Shown here piece by piece: positions 53,219 through 61,736 of a DNA stretch of 64,000 bases (position 1 is its first letter; the number at the start of each line of letters is the position of its first letter). Location of the stretch: the NCBI GenBank assembly GCA_002721725.1, contig PBLK01000016.1, forward strand, positions 47,704-111,703. The letters are read 5' to 3'. The DNA is from Rhodobiaceae bacterium (GTDB lineage Bacteria; Pseudomonadota; Alphaproteobacteria; RS24). The position numbers and the translations under genes are program-made. A model generated the notes under the pieces. The model was not told the DNA's origin, did not search any database, and worked only from the letters and a program-made list of their open reading frames with translations.

Positions 53219-54050
53219 TTTTACCCTATTAATTGCCTTAAGCGCCGGTCTCATTTCTACGGCCATCGCCGAGGAGCTTGACGAGCCGCTCTGGGAAGCG
53301 GGTTTTGTGGCGGCGGCGTTTAGCGGCCCGGCCTATCCGGCGGCAGATGATGAAGCCACTGCCGCTTTCATGAGTCCTTATGTGATTTATCGCGGCGATA
53401 TTTTTTCGGTTGGCGATGAAGGGGCGTTTCGCGCTTTGGCTTTTGCCAATGACCGTGTCGAATTGGACCTCTCGCTGGGCGCATCGCTGCCCGCCAATTC
53501 AGAAGATGATGCCGACCGCCGGGGCATGCCCGATTTGGATTTTCTGTTTGAGATTGGCCCGCAATTGATTTGGCATGCGGCGGGTCATGATTTTGGCCAA
53601 TGGCAGGGTGATTTTGATGTCAAATTGCGCGCCCGCTCGGTCATTTCTCTGGGCGATTTTGACTCGCAAGGTTATTTGTTTGAGCCGACTTTTGTTTATG
53701 AATTGAAATCAAAAACACGCCGCCATTTGAACTGGCAGGCTGATTTGGAACTTTTATACGGCAATGACCGTCTCAATCGCTATTTTTATGAAGTGTCGGA
53801 GGCGCAGGTAACTGAAACGCGCCGCGCCCACAATGCCGAAGCTGGTTTCATGGGGGCGGAAATAGGCCTCGGCCTGTCCTATCCGGTCAATGAGAATTTG
53901 CGCCTGTTTATTGGCGGCAATATTGAGCTTTACGACGCCGCGGCCAATCAGGATAGCCCGCTATTCAAGGAAGATGTCGCCTATAGCGGTGGTATGGTTG
54001 TGGTCTATAGCTTTTATGAAAGCGCAGCGCGCGCGCCGCGTCAGCGCTAA
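53199..54050 (+). CDS. MipA/OmpV-family outer-membrane protein
   Basis: A 283-aa barrel-type protein. A signal peptide (MNALKNNFTLLIALSAGLISTAIA) is followed by the MipA/OmpV pattern GFVAAAFSGPAYPAADDEATAAFMSPYVIYRGDIFSVGDEGAFRALAF and later EAGFMGAEIGLGLSYPVNENLRLFIGGN. MipA-type proteins are linked to murein enzymes or metal and antibiotic response. It ends VVVYSFYESAARAPRQR: the last strand is followed by a 10-residue basic tail in place of the usual terminal Phe or Tyr. The stop overlaps the lptD stop (convergent, 4 bases). Confidence 0.82.
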   Translation: MNALKNNFTLLIALSAGLISTAIAEELDEPLWEAGFVAAAFSGPAYPAADDEATAAFMSPYVIYRGDIFSVGDEGAFRALAFANDRVELDLSLGASLPANSEDDADRRGMPDLDFLFEIGPQLIWHAAGHDFGQWQGDFDVKLRARSVISLGDFDSQGYLFEPTFVYELKSKTRRHLNWQADLELLYGNDRLNRYFYEVSEAQVTETRRAHNAEAGFMGAEIGLGLSYPVNENLRLFIGGNIELYDAAANQDSPLFKEDVAYSGGMVVVYSFYESAARAPRQR

Positions 54051-56152
54051 TTGCCAATGGTTTTCAGGGTGAAGGTAAAGTTAACACTCGTGTCGGGCTC
54101 GATATTGCCGACACGCGAGTAATCGCGATCAAGGCTGACCGTAATCAGCGTGCAGTCATCTTCATAGGTAAAGGCGGCATCCGCTCGCACGCTTTCTTGC
54201 TTTTCAAGGTTTTCTCGCAATCGTGCATCAAGTCGCCAATTTGAGCCCATTTGCCAACCTAAACGCACATTCGCTTCTTCCAATTGCTCGGTCGTATTGG
54301 AAGCAGTTTGACCGATTTCGTAAAAACTATGCTCAAGACCTATGCTAAAAGCCTGAAAGGCCAAAGCCAGTCTGCTGTCGCTACGTAGGAGTATGCGGCC
54401 ATCTTTGCTGAATCGCGTTTTTTGCGTGAGACTTAAGGCGCCGGCATAGAGCGTTGCGTCTGCAATCAAGGCTGAGCGGTCCTCGCCGAACCCTGAACGT
54501 ATTTCAAAAGTCTCGTCGCTTAGATTATAGGATTGGCCGATGAAAAAGCGTGATGTCAGGCGATCTCTATAGATTAGCTCGTGATCGAGACCGAGATTGA
54601 CGCGACTAGCTTCATCTTTTGGCGAGAGTGGCTGGAAAAGCTGGCTTTTGGATAGGTCACGAGTTGTTTGGCCGTTATGCGGAATAACACCATAGTCATC
54701 AGCCGCATCTGCCAAGACGATTTGCAGTTTAGGCGATAGCGTTTGGCGGTCTTTTTTTCCGATGCGTTGCAATGGATATGCCAGTGTAAATGCGGTACTA
54801 TTGGCGCTCAGCACATTATCAATAGCACGGGCATCGTCGCTGGTTTGGTCGCCCTCCTTGATACCAAAATCGTAGGCATCAATGGTCAGACGGTTATTGG
54901 CCGATAATATGAAACCGCCCTTCGTTATTTTCCGCCATGACCAATCAAGCATTGAGGACAATCTTGTCTCATCGACATCAAGGTCTCGCTGACGATGGGT
55001 CAATCGGTTGCGTATCGTCAACGCTCCATTTAACACCGGGTTGGCAAAATCGTAATCGTGGGCCAGTGCAGGCAATATTGTGTCCACAGTCGATGCCTTT
55101 TCCTCGGTTAAAGTTTCTCGAAAACGATAGGCCTCAACGCTGATATAATGTTGGCCAACGCGACGAGCGGCAGACAGATTGCTGGTCAGGCGCGGAGTAT
55201 TGGATATTTTGTAGCGGCGAAAAAACAAGTCGTCGCTGGCATCTTCGAGGGCAAAGCTAAGCGACCAATCGCCGATAGCAAATTGCCCGCTTCCCATTAT
55301 GCCGCCGCGAAGTTCTCTTTGACTATCCATGGCTAGATCATCTTGCGGACGATGAATATAACCAGTCATTTTATAATTGCCCTTAGTCGTCAAATGACGC
55401 CATTCACCGGCAAGGAAAGGCTCCTGTTGGTCACTTATTCGGGGCGTCAGCGTCAGATCATAGTTAGGTGCAAGATTTAAGAAATAGGGCATATCGACAG
55501 CGGTGCCGAAGTCCTTTGATCCGCCAAGGCTAGGCGTGAGAAAACCACTTCGCTTCTCTATCTTCGGACCGGCATGGGCCATATAGGGCAGATAAAAAAC
55601 TGGCAGGCCATAAATCTCAAGTCTTGGATGGCTGTAAATGACGTTTTGGACAGCGCGGTCATAACTAATGCGTGACGCTCTTATTTGCCAAAGTGGGGCA
55701 TCGTTTGGATCGGCACATTCAGGGCAACTGCTGTAGATGGCATCTTCAAGCTCTAGCAAAGCGCCGTCCCGTTGGGCGCTTGCCGCCTTCATGCGTCCGC
55801 TGGATTGAGTCGCCAATCGCACGTCATTGAAACGGCCTTTTTCTAATTCGTTATCGATTATTGCACTGGCGGCGCTTATTTTATCCCCGGTACTCTCGGT
55901 AAGGCTCATGGGACCAGGTACGGTCAATTGCGCCTTTTCGCGGTCATAGGTCAGTCGCTCGGTTGCCATTAAGCGCCCGTCAGTGCGCGCTTCGACATTG
56001 CCGCGGGCCGAAATAAGACCTGTCGTATCATCAACCGAAATCTCTGCCGCATCGAGGGTTGCGATCACGGCTTTTGCAGTTTCGGCCTTTGCAACATGCG
56101 GCAGCGCCAATATAAGCGTCATCGCGCCGATGAAACCAAAGCTCTTTGTCAT
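54047..56152 (-). CDS. lptD: LPS-assembly protein LptD
   Basis: A 701-aa outer-membrane protein that inserts LPS into the outer leaflet. A signal peptide (MTKSFGFIGAMTLILALPHVAKA) is followed by an OstA beta-jellyroll (residues about 30-150: LISARGNVEARTDGRLMATERLTYDREKAQL), the hinge with disulfide cysteines (AIYSSCPECADPNDAPLWQIRASRI), and a barrel domain containing IYGLPVFYLPYMAHAGPKIEKRSGFLTPSLG. The usual neighbours surA and pdxA are not adjacent. The start was kept as in the track; a clear Shine-Dalgarno is lacking. Confidence 0.93.
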   Translation of the reverse strand: MTKSFGFIGAMTLILALPHVAKAETAKAVIATLDAAEISVDDTTGLISARGNVEARTDGRLMATERLTYDREKAQLTVPGPMSLTESTGDKISAASAIIDNELEKGRFNDVRLATQSSGRMKAASAQRDGALLELEDAIYSSCPECADPNDAPLWQIRASRISYDRAVQNVIYSHPRLEIYGLPVFYLPYMAHAGPKIEKRSGFLTPSLGGSKDFGTAVDMPYFLNLAPNYDLTLTPRISDQQEPFLAGEWRHLTTKGNYKMTGYIHRPQDDLAMDSQRELRGGIMGSGQFAIGDWSLSFALEDASDDLFFRRYKISNTPRLTSNLSAARRVGQHYISVEAYRFRETLTEEKASTVDTILPALAHDYDFANPVLNGALTIRNRLTHRQRDLDVDETRLSSMLDWSWRKITKGGFILSANNRLTIDAYDFGIKEGDQTSDDARAIDNVLSANSTAFTLAYPLQRIGKKDRQTLSPKLQIVLADAADDYGVIPHNGQTTRDLSKSQLFQPLSPKDEASRVNLGLDHELIYRDRLTSRFFIGQSYNLSDETFEIRSGFGEDRSALIADATLYAGALSLTQKTRFSKDGRILLRSDSRLALAFQAFSIGLEHSFYEIGQTASNTTEQLEEANVRLGWQMGSNWRLDARLRENLEKQESVRADAAFTYEDDCTLITVSLDRDYSRVGNIEPDTSVNFTFTLKTIGN

Positions 56153-56210
56153 GCCATAATAATAAGGGGGTTTGGGCAGGACTTACCAGCCTGCATGTTG
56201 GGTGGGCGGT

Positions 56211-57266
56211 TTATTTAAGGACGTCAATTAGCACGCCTATGCGTTGCACGGCGAAGTAATAGCTCGGCACGAAAATCACAAAGCCGAAAATACTGGCCAT
56301 TTCGCCAAATTGCTGGGTCAAGCCGTAACCGATCCAAAATGCACCAATAGAAGATAAAATCATGACTAGCAAAGTGCGTCGCTCTGAAAAGCCGGCCTCC
56401 ATAATTTTGTGGTGCATATGCCTTCGGTCGGGTGCCATAGGAGAACGACCTGAAATTAGCCTCCTAATTACGATGCTAGTTATGTCTGTAATCGGAATAG
56501 CGATAGTCCAAAGACACAGCGAAGCGGGTATATTTGGGCTGCCTGCAAACCTTGCTGTTTCTTGGCTGGCTCCTATCAGCGCAGTCCCAATCATTAGGCC
56601 AACAAGCATAGAGCCACTGTCTCCTAAGAAAATTTTGCGACCATTGAAAACCTGCAGATTGAATAACAAAAATCCTGCTAATGCGCCGGAAAATAAAACT
56701 GCGAAGGCAGCATAGTCGGGTGGCGTCGAGCCCAAAATAAGATTGAAACTAAGGTTGGCATGGGTTAATGCCAACAGAGCCATGCTGGCTGCTAAACCAT
56801 CAATCCCGTCAATCATATTGAACGCATTTATTGCCGTAACGATAGCAATTATCGCGAGAGCGGAGTGCAGGGCTGCAAGTTTGGGCGATCCGAATACTTC
56901 CGGAAAGATACCAACGTCAGAAATGGCAAGCCCTTCGCCTACTACTACAATAGAGGCGGCGGAAAGGTGAAAGATTAGCTTAATTTTCGCTCTAATTGGC
57001 TGGCGGTCATCGATCACTCCCAATATGACGAGCATTGTCGCGGCCACTACTGCACTCCAAGGGGGATTGGGAATAAATGCTATGATACCAAACATCACGA
57101 CGAGCCAAATTACGGGCCCACCAAGCAGCGGAATGTCGCCCTTATGTGTCTTCCGATCATCAGGCTTATCGACCAATCGCAATCGGATGGCCAGCGGTCG
57201 CAAAGCAAATACCAGTATGGTTGCCAGTAAAGTGGCAATGATTGATATGTAAACCAGGGCCAGCAT
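56211..57266 (-). CDS. WecA-like undecaprenyl-phosphate sugar-1-phosphate transferase (GT4)
   Basis: A 351-aa membrane enzyme of the MraY/WecA superfamily with about 11 helices. Motifs are DKPDDRKTHKGDIPLLGGPVIW, the DDR catalytic pair (LVILGVIDDRQ), NAFNMIDGIDGLAASMALLAL, and KIFLGDSGSMLVGL, with the RRHMHHKIMEAG basic motif near the C-terminus. It links the first sugar phosphate to undecaprenyl phosphate and so starts a polysaccharide repeat. It lies 3 bases after the Wzz-like gene in the same operon. Confidence 0.9.
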   Translation of the reverse strand: MLALVYISIIATLLATILVFALRPLAIRLRLVDKPDDRKTHKGDIPLLGGPVIWLVVMFGIIAFIPNPPWSAVVAATMLVILGVIDDRQPIRAKIKLIFHLSAASIVVVGEGLAISDVGIFPEVFGSPKLAALHSALAIIAIVTAINAFNMIDGIDGLAASMALLALTHANLSFNLILGSTPPDYAAFAVLFSGALAGFLLFNLQVFNGRKIFLGDSGSMLVGLMIGTALIGASQETARFAGSPNIPASLCLWTIAIPITDITSIVIRRLISGRSPMAPDRRHMHHKIMEAGFSERRTLLVMILSSIGAFWIGYGLTQQFGEMASIFGFVIFVPSYYFAVQRIGVLIDVLK

Positions 57267-57269
57267 GGT

Positions 57270-58418
57270 TTATGCAGCCGAAATAAAGTTCCGTTGCGCC
57301 GCATAATGGCGGAACAGAACGAAAATACTCGCTAGTAGGCCGCTCAGCAGGGCTACCACAATAATAATGAGTGGCTTATTTGAGACAGGTTCGACCAAGA
57401 TGTTTTCCGTATCAAAAATGGCCGGGGTGAAAGTTTCCGGCCGGCTGAGCGGCGATAAGGCAAGTCCAGTTTCAACGCGTTGAAGACGCTTGTCATTTTT
57501 CAGCTTGCGCAATTGCGCCGCTTTTTCAGCATAGCCCGGCGAGAAGATCTTCCAGTCACTTTTTTTGCGTTGCTCCAAAAGACGGGCTTCTTCTTCCAGG
57601 GCTTTATAGCCAAGCGTGAACGAGCTTTCGTTGGCCGGCTGAAAATTTCCTGCGCCGGAAGAGGCGGTGGCATTAATGCTCAAGTTTTGGCTGGGTGTGA
57701 CCAAATTCAATGCGCGCGCAATTTTCGCCTGCTCTTTGAGGATTGTGATTTTGCGGCCTAAATTGTCGAAATATGTCTGCTTGTCATTGTCAATCTCCGC
57801 CTCCAAAGCCTCTATCTCATAAGTCAGGCTGGCTTCGATTGACTTTGACAGATTGGCAATGGCGATAAGGTTTTGTCTCCTTATACTTGCGCGCGCGATT
57901 TCGACAAAGCGTATAAGAATGGAACGGGTCAACAGAATATTCTGCGTTTCGGTAACCAAGAAATCTGAGGTATTTTCTCTCCGTTGAAACGTGAATGCAT
58001 TGGTGGCTTTGGTAAGAGCTTGCGCTTTTTCAGTCGATGTTCCCTCAAAATCTCTGAAAAAAGGATCAAGCTCGAGAAGGGCGGCGCTCAGGCTTGCTTT
58101 GGCCTCAATGTCCGAGCGCACGGCTCGCATTAAATCTTCCGCCAGAATCACGCCGGTCTGCCCGATTAAATTATCATCAGCATAAATGGGAGGTGAGATG
58201 CCCGCCACATTATTAAGGGGTGCATAGCCGCTCATATCTTGCGGCGACAGGCTTCTGATGGATAATGTCATTGAATGGGTTGTCGGCATGATGGTCAAGA
58301 CGACTGCTGCAATGACGCTGATGATGCCGGTGACGCCGCCAATCAGCCATTTGCCCCGAAAGAGGATTTCAATCAATTCAATCAGGTCGATTTCATCATC
58401 GATTTGAGACGAAGACAT
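57270..58418 (-). CDS. Wzz-like polysaccharide chain-length determinant
   Basis: A 382-aa polysaccharide co-polymerase. It shows an N-terminal Wzz domain (DEIDLIELIEILFRGKWLIGGVTGIISVIAAVVLTIM, first helix about 25-45), a long periplasmic coiled-coil part (LEAEIDNDKQTYFDNLGRKITILKEQAK), and a C-terminal helix (PLIIIVVALLSGLLASIFVLFRHY). No cytoplasmic kinase domain is attached. The start has GGGGAGG upstream. It is divergent from the EPS MarR gene, so the intergenic operator may control both sides. Confidence 0.87.
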   Translation of the reverse strand: MSSSQIDDEIDLIELIEILFRGKWLIGGVTGIISVIAAVVLTIMPTTHSMTLSIRSLSPQDMSGYAPLNNVAGISPPIYADDNLIGQTGVILAEDLMRAVRSDIEAKASLSAALLELDPFFRDFEGTSTEKAQALTKATNAFTFQRRENTSDFLVTETQNILLTRSILIRFVEIARASIRRQNLIAIANLSKSIEASLTYEIEALEAEIDNDKQTYFDNLGRKITILKEQAKIARALNLVTPSQNLSINATASSGAGNFQPANESSFTLGYKALEEEARLLEQRKKSDWKIFSPGYAEKAAQLRKLKNDKRLQRVETGLALSPLSRPETFTPAIFDTENILVEPVSNKPLIIIVVALLSGLLASIFVLFRHYAAQRNFISAA

Positions 58419-58521
58419 ATAATCTTACCTCCCCACACCTTTGAGCCCGTGTAGAACAAAAGCCAAGCGATATCAATAAAAAATTGTTGAATCGCAACAG
58501 CTTGACTGCTAGCGTCGACTG

Positions 58522-58538
58522 TGTTCAATGCGTGAACA
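58522..58538. promoter_or_regulatory. TGTTCA-ATGCG-TGAACA palindrome (candidate EPS MarR operator)
   Basis: A perfect 6-5-6 inverted repeat between the divergent wzz-like and marR genes, with a third copy of the half-site (TGTTCA) at 58556-58561. A weak -35 (TTGACT) at 58502-58507 has its matching -10 region inside the palindrome, as expected for an autorepressor site. The binding protein is inferred from position. Confidence 0.45.
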
Positions 58539-58569
58539 TACAACTGGCGAAACGCTGTTCACCCGCCGG

Positions 58570-58581
58570 TGCGGTAGCGTG
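58570..58581 (+). promoter_or_regulatory. ops-like element in the leader of the marR/rfaH-like/EPS operon
   Basis: TGCGGTAGCGTG differs from the enterobacterial ops sequence GGCGGTAGCGTG only at the first base. The gene for an RfaH-type protein is the second gene of the very operon whose leader holds this site. ops elements pause RNA polymerase and recruit RfaH. Confidence 0.6.
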
Positions 58582-58596
58582 GACGGATTAAATTGC

Positions 58597-58977
58597 ATGA
58601 CTGAAAAACAAACTAAGAGCGGCAGCAAAGTGAACACGGAAGTGACGCTGCAAGTTATGGCGCATTTGCAAGAAAATCCAAAAGATACGCAGCGCCAAAT
58701 TGCCGGTAAATTGGGTGTCAGCTTGGGGAGCATCAATTATTGCATTAAAGCATTAATAAGTAAGGGATTTTTAAAGGTTGAGAATTTTCGCAAAAGTTCG
58801 AACAAGCTGGGCTACACCTATTTGCTGACGCCATCCGGCATTCATGAAAAAACCAATCTCACTGTCTCATTTTTGAAGCGCAAGCAGCGCGAATATGTTG
58901 AATTGGAGGCAGAAATTTCGGCCCTGCGGGCAGAAGTTGCCAAGATGGAAGAGCAGGAGAGGCGGGAGCCTGAATGA
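58597..58977 (+). CDS. EPS-associated MarR-type regulator
   Basis: A 126-aa winged-helix protein that matches the MarR family found at exopolysaccharide loci. It has residues VNTEVTLQVMAHLQENPKDTQRQIAGKLGVSLGSINYCIKALISKGFLKVENF and GYTYLLTPSGIHEKTNLTVSFLKRK, then a coiled coil (YVELEAEISALRAEVAKMEEQ). The track start at 58528 would run through the operator and ops-like site; I use the ATG at 58597. No strong Shine-Dalgarno is seen. The stop overlaps the rfaH-like start (ATGATGA region), so both are made together. Confidence 0.85.
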   Translation: MTEKQTKSGSKVNTEVTLQVMAHLQENPKDTQRQIAGKLGVSLGSINYCIKALISKGFLKVENFRKSSNKLGYTYLLTPSGIHEKTNLTVSFLKRKQREYVELEAEISALRAEVAKMEEQERREPE

Positions 58978-59489
58978 TGGCGGAGAGCGAGAAGGCGCGA
59001 TGGTATGTTGCGCAAATCAAGCAGAACGGTTTTGATCGTGCCATGTCCAATTTGACACGGCAGGGTTATCAGACATTCATGCCCATGAAAAAAAAGACCG
59101 TGCGCCACGCGCGGCAGTTGAAAAATGTTCTGCGGCCTGTCTTTCCGGGCTATTTATTTGTGCAGTTTGGCGCCGATCGTGGCGATTGGCGCAAAATCAA
59201 TTCGACTTTCGGTGTCGCGCGCTTGGTCAGTTTTAACAAATCAGCGCCTGCACCGGTGCCGGATAGATTGGTTGCAGGATTGCAAGCGCGCTGCGACGCG
59301 CAAGACTGTTTGCAGAGCCCCGATGATTTCAAAATTGGTGAAAAGGTTAGAATGGTGGCGGGCGCATTTGCGGGGTTTGTCGGTGATGTCGAAAATCTCA
59401 TTGGCGAGGAGCGCATTCGCTTGCTCTATGAGTTTATGGGCCAAAAAAGCCGCATAGATATCGGAAAAGGCGATTTGGAAAAACTATGA
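58974..59489 (+). CDS. RfaH/NusG-family specialised elongation factor
   Basis: A 171-aa NusG paralog. The NGN domain (residues about 8-110) opens RWYVAQIKQNGFDRAMSNLTRQGYQTFMPMKKKTVRHARQLKNVLRPVFPGYLFVQF, the RfaH-like pattern with the FPGYLFV hallmark. A KOW-type domain follows (FKIGEKVRMVAGAFAGFVGDVENLIGEERIRLL). It is shorter and more divergent than housekeeping NusG and sits at the head of a sugar-precursor operon, so processive antitermination over that operon is likely. ATG at 58974 or 58977 are both possible. Confidence 0.88.
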   Translation: MMAESEKARWYVAQIKQNGFDRAMSNLTRQGYQTFMPMKKKTVRHARQLKNVLRPVFPGYLFVQFGADRGDWRKINSTFGVARLVSFNKSAPAPVPDRLVAGLQARCDAQDCLQSPDDFKIGEKVRMVAGAFAGFVGDVENLIGEERIRLLYEFMGQKSRIDIGKGDLEKL

Positions 59490-59534
59490 TGTCGCCAACT
59501 GCCCTTATGAGACTTGAGATAACAAGCGACATCA
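59487..59534 (+). repeat. Inverted repeat TGATGTCGC/GCGACATCA between rfaH-like and galE
   Basis: A perfect 9-bp inverted repeat with a 30-base loop fills most of the 64-base gap and begins in the rfaH-like stop codon. It has no T tail, so it is not an intrinsic terminator. An RNA structure or protein site is possible. Confidence 0.4.
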
Positions 59535-59553
59535 CAGAGGTGAGTGCCGCCTA

Positions 59554-60561
59554 ATGCGTGTGCTTGTAACCGGCGGTGCTGGCTATATTGGCAGTCACAC
59601 ATTGGTGGAGCTCCTAACAGAGGGTCACGAAGCCTTTGTCATTGATAATCTCTCAAATGGGCATGAAAAGGCTCTGTCTCGCGTCAAACAGCTCGCCAAT
59701 AAGGATTTGGGCTTTGTTAAGGGTGATATTCGCGATCGTGACGCGCTTGATCAGGCGTTTTCCGAGTTTAACCCCGAAGCCATTATCCATTTTGCTGGTC
59801 TTAAAGCCGTTGGCGAGAGCGTTGAGCAGCCGCTCATCTATTATGAGACTAATGTCGCCGGTTCAGTTGAGCTCCTAAAAGCCATGGATGCACATGATTG
59901 CAAGAAAATTGTCTTTTCTTCGTCAGCCACGGTCTATGGAACGCCGCAATATTTGCCACTTGATGAGGAACACCCCGTTTCGCCAGTTAACCCTTACGGT
60001 CAAACAAAGCTCATGGTCGAAAATATTCTGAAAGACTGGGCCCATGATGGGCGCAGCGCCACGGCGCTTCGTTATTTCAATCCGGTGGGCGCGCATGTTT
60101 CCGGTCGTATTGGTGAAGACCCGCATGATATTCCAAATAATCTCATGCCTTACATTGCCCAAGTCGCCATCGGCAAACGAGAGGTTCTCCAAATATTTGG
60201 CGATGATTATGAGACGCGCGATGGCACAGGCGAGCGCGACTATATTCACGTAACGGATCTGGCTAAGGCCCATATCGCAGCGCTTGGGGTTATGAATGAG
60301 GCAGCTGGCTTTGCCGTTTACAATGTCGGTACCGGCCAGGGAACGACTGTGAAAGAATTGCTGGCTGCTTACGGCAAGACTATTGGCCGAGAATTGCCCT
60401 TTGAGACCGTTCAACGCCGATCCGGCGATGTCGCAAGCTCCGTTGCCAGCCCCCAAAAAGCGAATGAGACGCTTAATTGGTCTGCAACATTATCAGTTCA
60501 TGATGCGACATCGTCCTCCTGGAATTGGCAATCGCAAAACCCTGACGGATATGGGCAATGA
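59554..60561 (+). CDS. galE: UDP-glucose 4-epimerase GalE
   Basis: A 335-aa SDR epimerase converting UDP-glucose to UDP-galactose for the surface polysaccharide. Motifs are [10 protein letters not shown] at the N-terminus for NAD, the catalytic Ser region [15 protein letters not shown], the YxxxK motif [11 protein letters not shown], and the C-terminal [12 protein letters not shown] end typical of the family, so it is complete. The stop overlaps the ugd start by 4 bases. It uses the product of GalU, encoded about 39 kb away. Confidence 0.94.
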   Translation: MRVLVTGGAGYIGSHTLVELLTEGHEAFVIDNLSNGHEKALSRVKQLANKDLGFVKGDIRDRDALDQAFSEFNPEAIIHFAGLKAVGESVEQPLIYYETNVAGSVELLKAMDAHDCKKIVFSSSATVYGTPQYLPLDEEHPVSPVNPYGQTKLMVENILKDWAHDGRSATALRYFNPVGAHVSGRIGEDPHDIPNNLMPYIAQVAIGKREVLQIFGDDYETRDGTGERDYIHVTDLAKAHIAALGVMNEAAGFAVYNVGTGQGTTVKELLAAYGKTIGRELPFETVQRRSGDVASSVASPQKANETLNWSATLSVHDATSSSWNWQSQNPDGYGQ

Positions 60562-61736
60562 CCCGCAAATATAAAATAACTGTTGTCGGTACCGGCTATG
60601 TCGGCATGTCCATGGCGGTGCTCTTGGCGCAGCATAATGACGTCACGGCATTGGATATTGATGCCAGCCGCGTGGAGCTTATCAATCACCGTATGTCGAC
60701 GGTGGTGGATGCCGAGATTGAGCACTATCTCGCTGACAAAGAGCTTTCGCTGGCAGCCACTTTGGATAAAGCCATAGCCTATAAAGACCCGGTTTTTGTA
60801 GTCGTCGCGACGCCGACAGATTATGACCCTGAGACCAATTACTTCGACACAAGCTCTGTCGAGGCGGTGATCAGCGATGTGCTCGAACACAATAATACGG
60901 CGATGATAATCATTAAGTCGACCGTGCCGGTTGGCTTCACGCGCTCAATGAAAGATAAGTTTAAAACGGATCGGATTATTTTCTCGCCGGAGTTTTTGCG
61001 CGAGGGACAGGCACTCAAAGACAATCTTCATCCGTCACGCATCATTATGGGCAGTGACCTCGAGCAGGCGCACATCTTTGCCGGCCTGTTAGGCGACGCG
61101 GCCGAGAAAGCCGATATTGAGACGCTCTTTATGCGTTCAACCGAGGCAGAGGCAGTGAAACTATTCGCTAATACTTACTTGGCTATGCGTGTGTCGTTCT
61201 TTAATGAATTGGACAGCTATGCGTTGGGCGAAGATTTGGATACGCGCTCCATTATTCACGGCGTTTCGCTCGACCCGCGCATTGGTGACCATTATAATAA
61301 CCCGAGCTTCGGCTATGGCGGATACTGCCTGCCAAAAGACACTAAGCAATTGCTGGCCAATTATGACAGCGTGCCGCAAAACCTTATTCAGGCGATAGTG
61401 AACTCAAACACCACACGCAAAGATTTTGTTGCTGAACAAATTATTGCCAAGAAACCAAGAACTGTGGGCATTTACCGTCTGGCGATGAAGGCTGGCTCGG
61501 ATAATTTCCGGTCATCCGCCGTGCAGGGTATTATGAAGCGGATTAAAGCCAAGGGCGTTGAAGTTGTCGTTTATGAGCCGTTGCTTGATGAAGCGCATTT
61601 TTTCAATTCAGAAGTCACCCACGATCCTGATGGCTTTAAGTCACGCTGCGACGTCATAATTGCCAATCGGATGGTCGACGAATTAAATGATGTGGCTGAC
61701 AAGGTGTTCACGCGGGATTTGTTCGGCAGTGACTAA
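60558..61736 (+). CDS. ugd: UDP-glucose 6-dehydrogenase Ugd
   Basis: A 392-aa NAD-dependent enzyme that oxidises UDP-glucose to UDP-glucuronate. It has the N-terminal Rossmann motif [28 protein letters not shown], the central helix [20 protein letters not shown], and catalytic Cys in [12 protein letters not shown] near residue 257. The length is near the short E. coli form. It overlaps galE and manC at both ends, so the operon is tightly coupled. UDP-glucuronate implies an acidic polysaccharide. Confidence 0.94.
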   Translation: MTRKYKITVVGTGYVGMSMAVLLAQHNDVTALDIDASRVELINHRMSTVVDAEIEHYLADKELSLAATLDKAIAYKDPVFVVVATPTDYDPETNYFDTSSVEAVISDVLEHNNTAMIIIKSTVPVGFTRSMKDKFKTDRIIFSPEFLREGQALKDNLHPSRIIMGSDLEQAHIFAGLLGDAAEKADIETLFMRSTEAEAVKLFANTYLAMRVSFFNELDSYALGEDLDTRSIIHGVSLDPRIGDHYNNPSFGYGGYCLPKDTKQLLANYDSVPQNLIQAIVNSNTTRKDFVAEQIIAKKPRTVGIYRLAMKAGSDNFRSSAVQGIMKRIKAKGVEVVVYEPLLDEAHFFNSEVTHDPDGFKSRCDVIIANRMVDELNDVADKVFTRDLFGSD

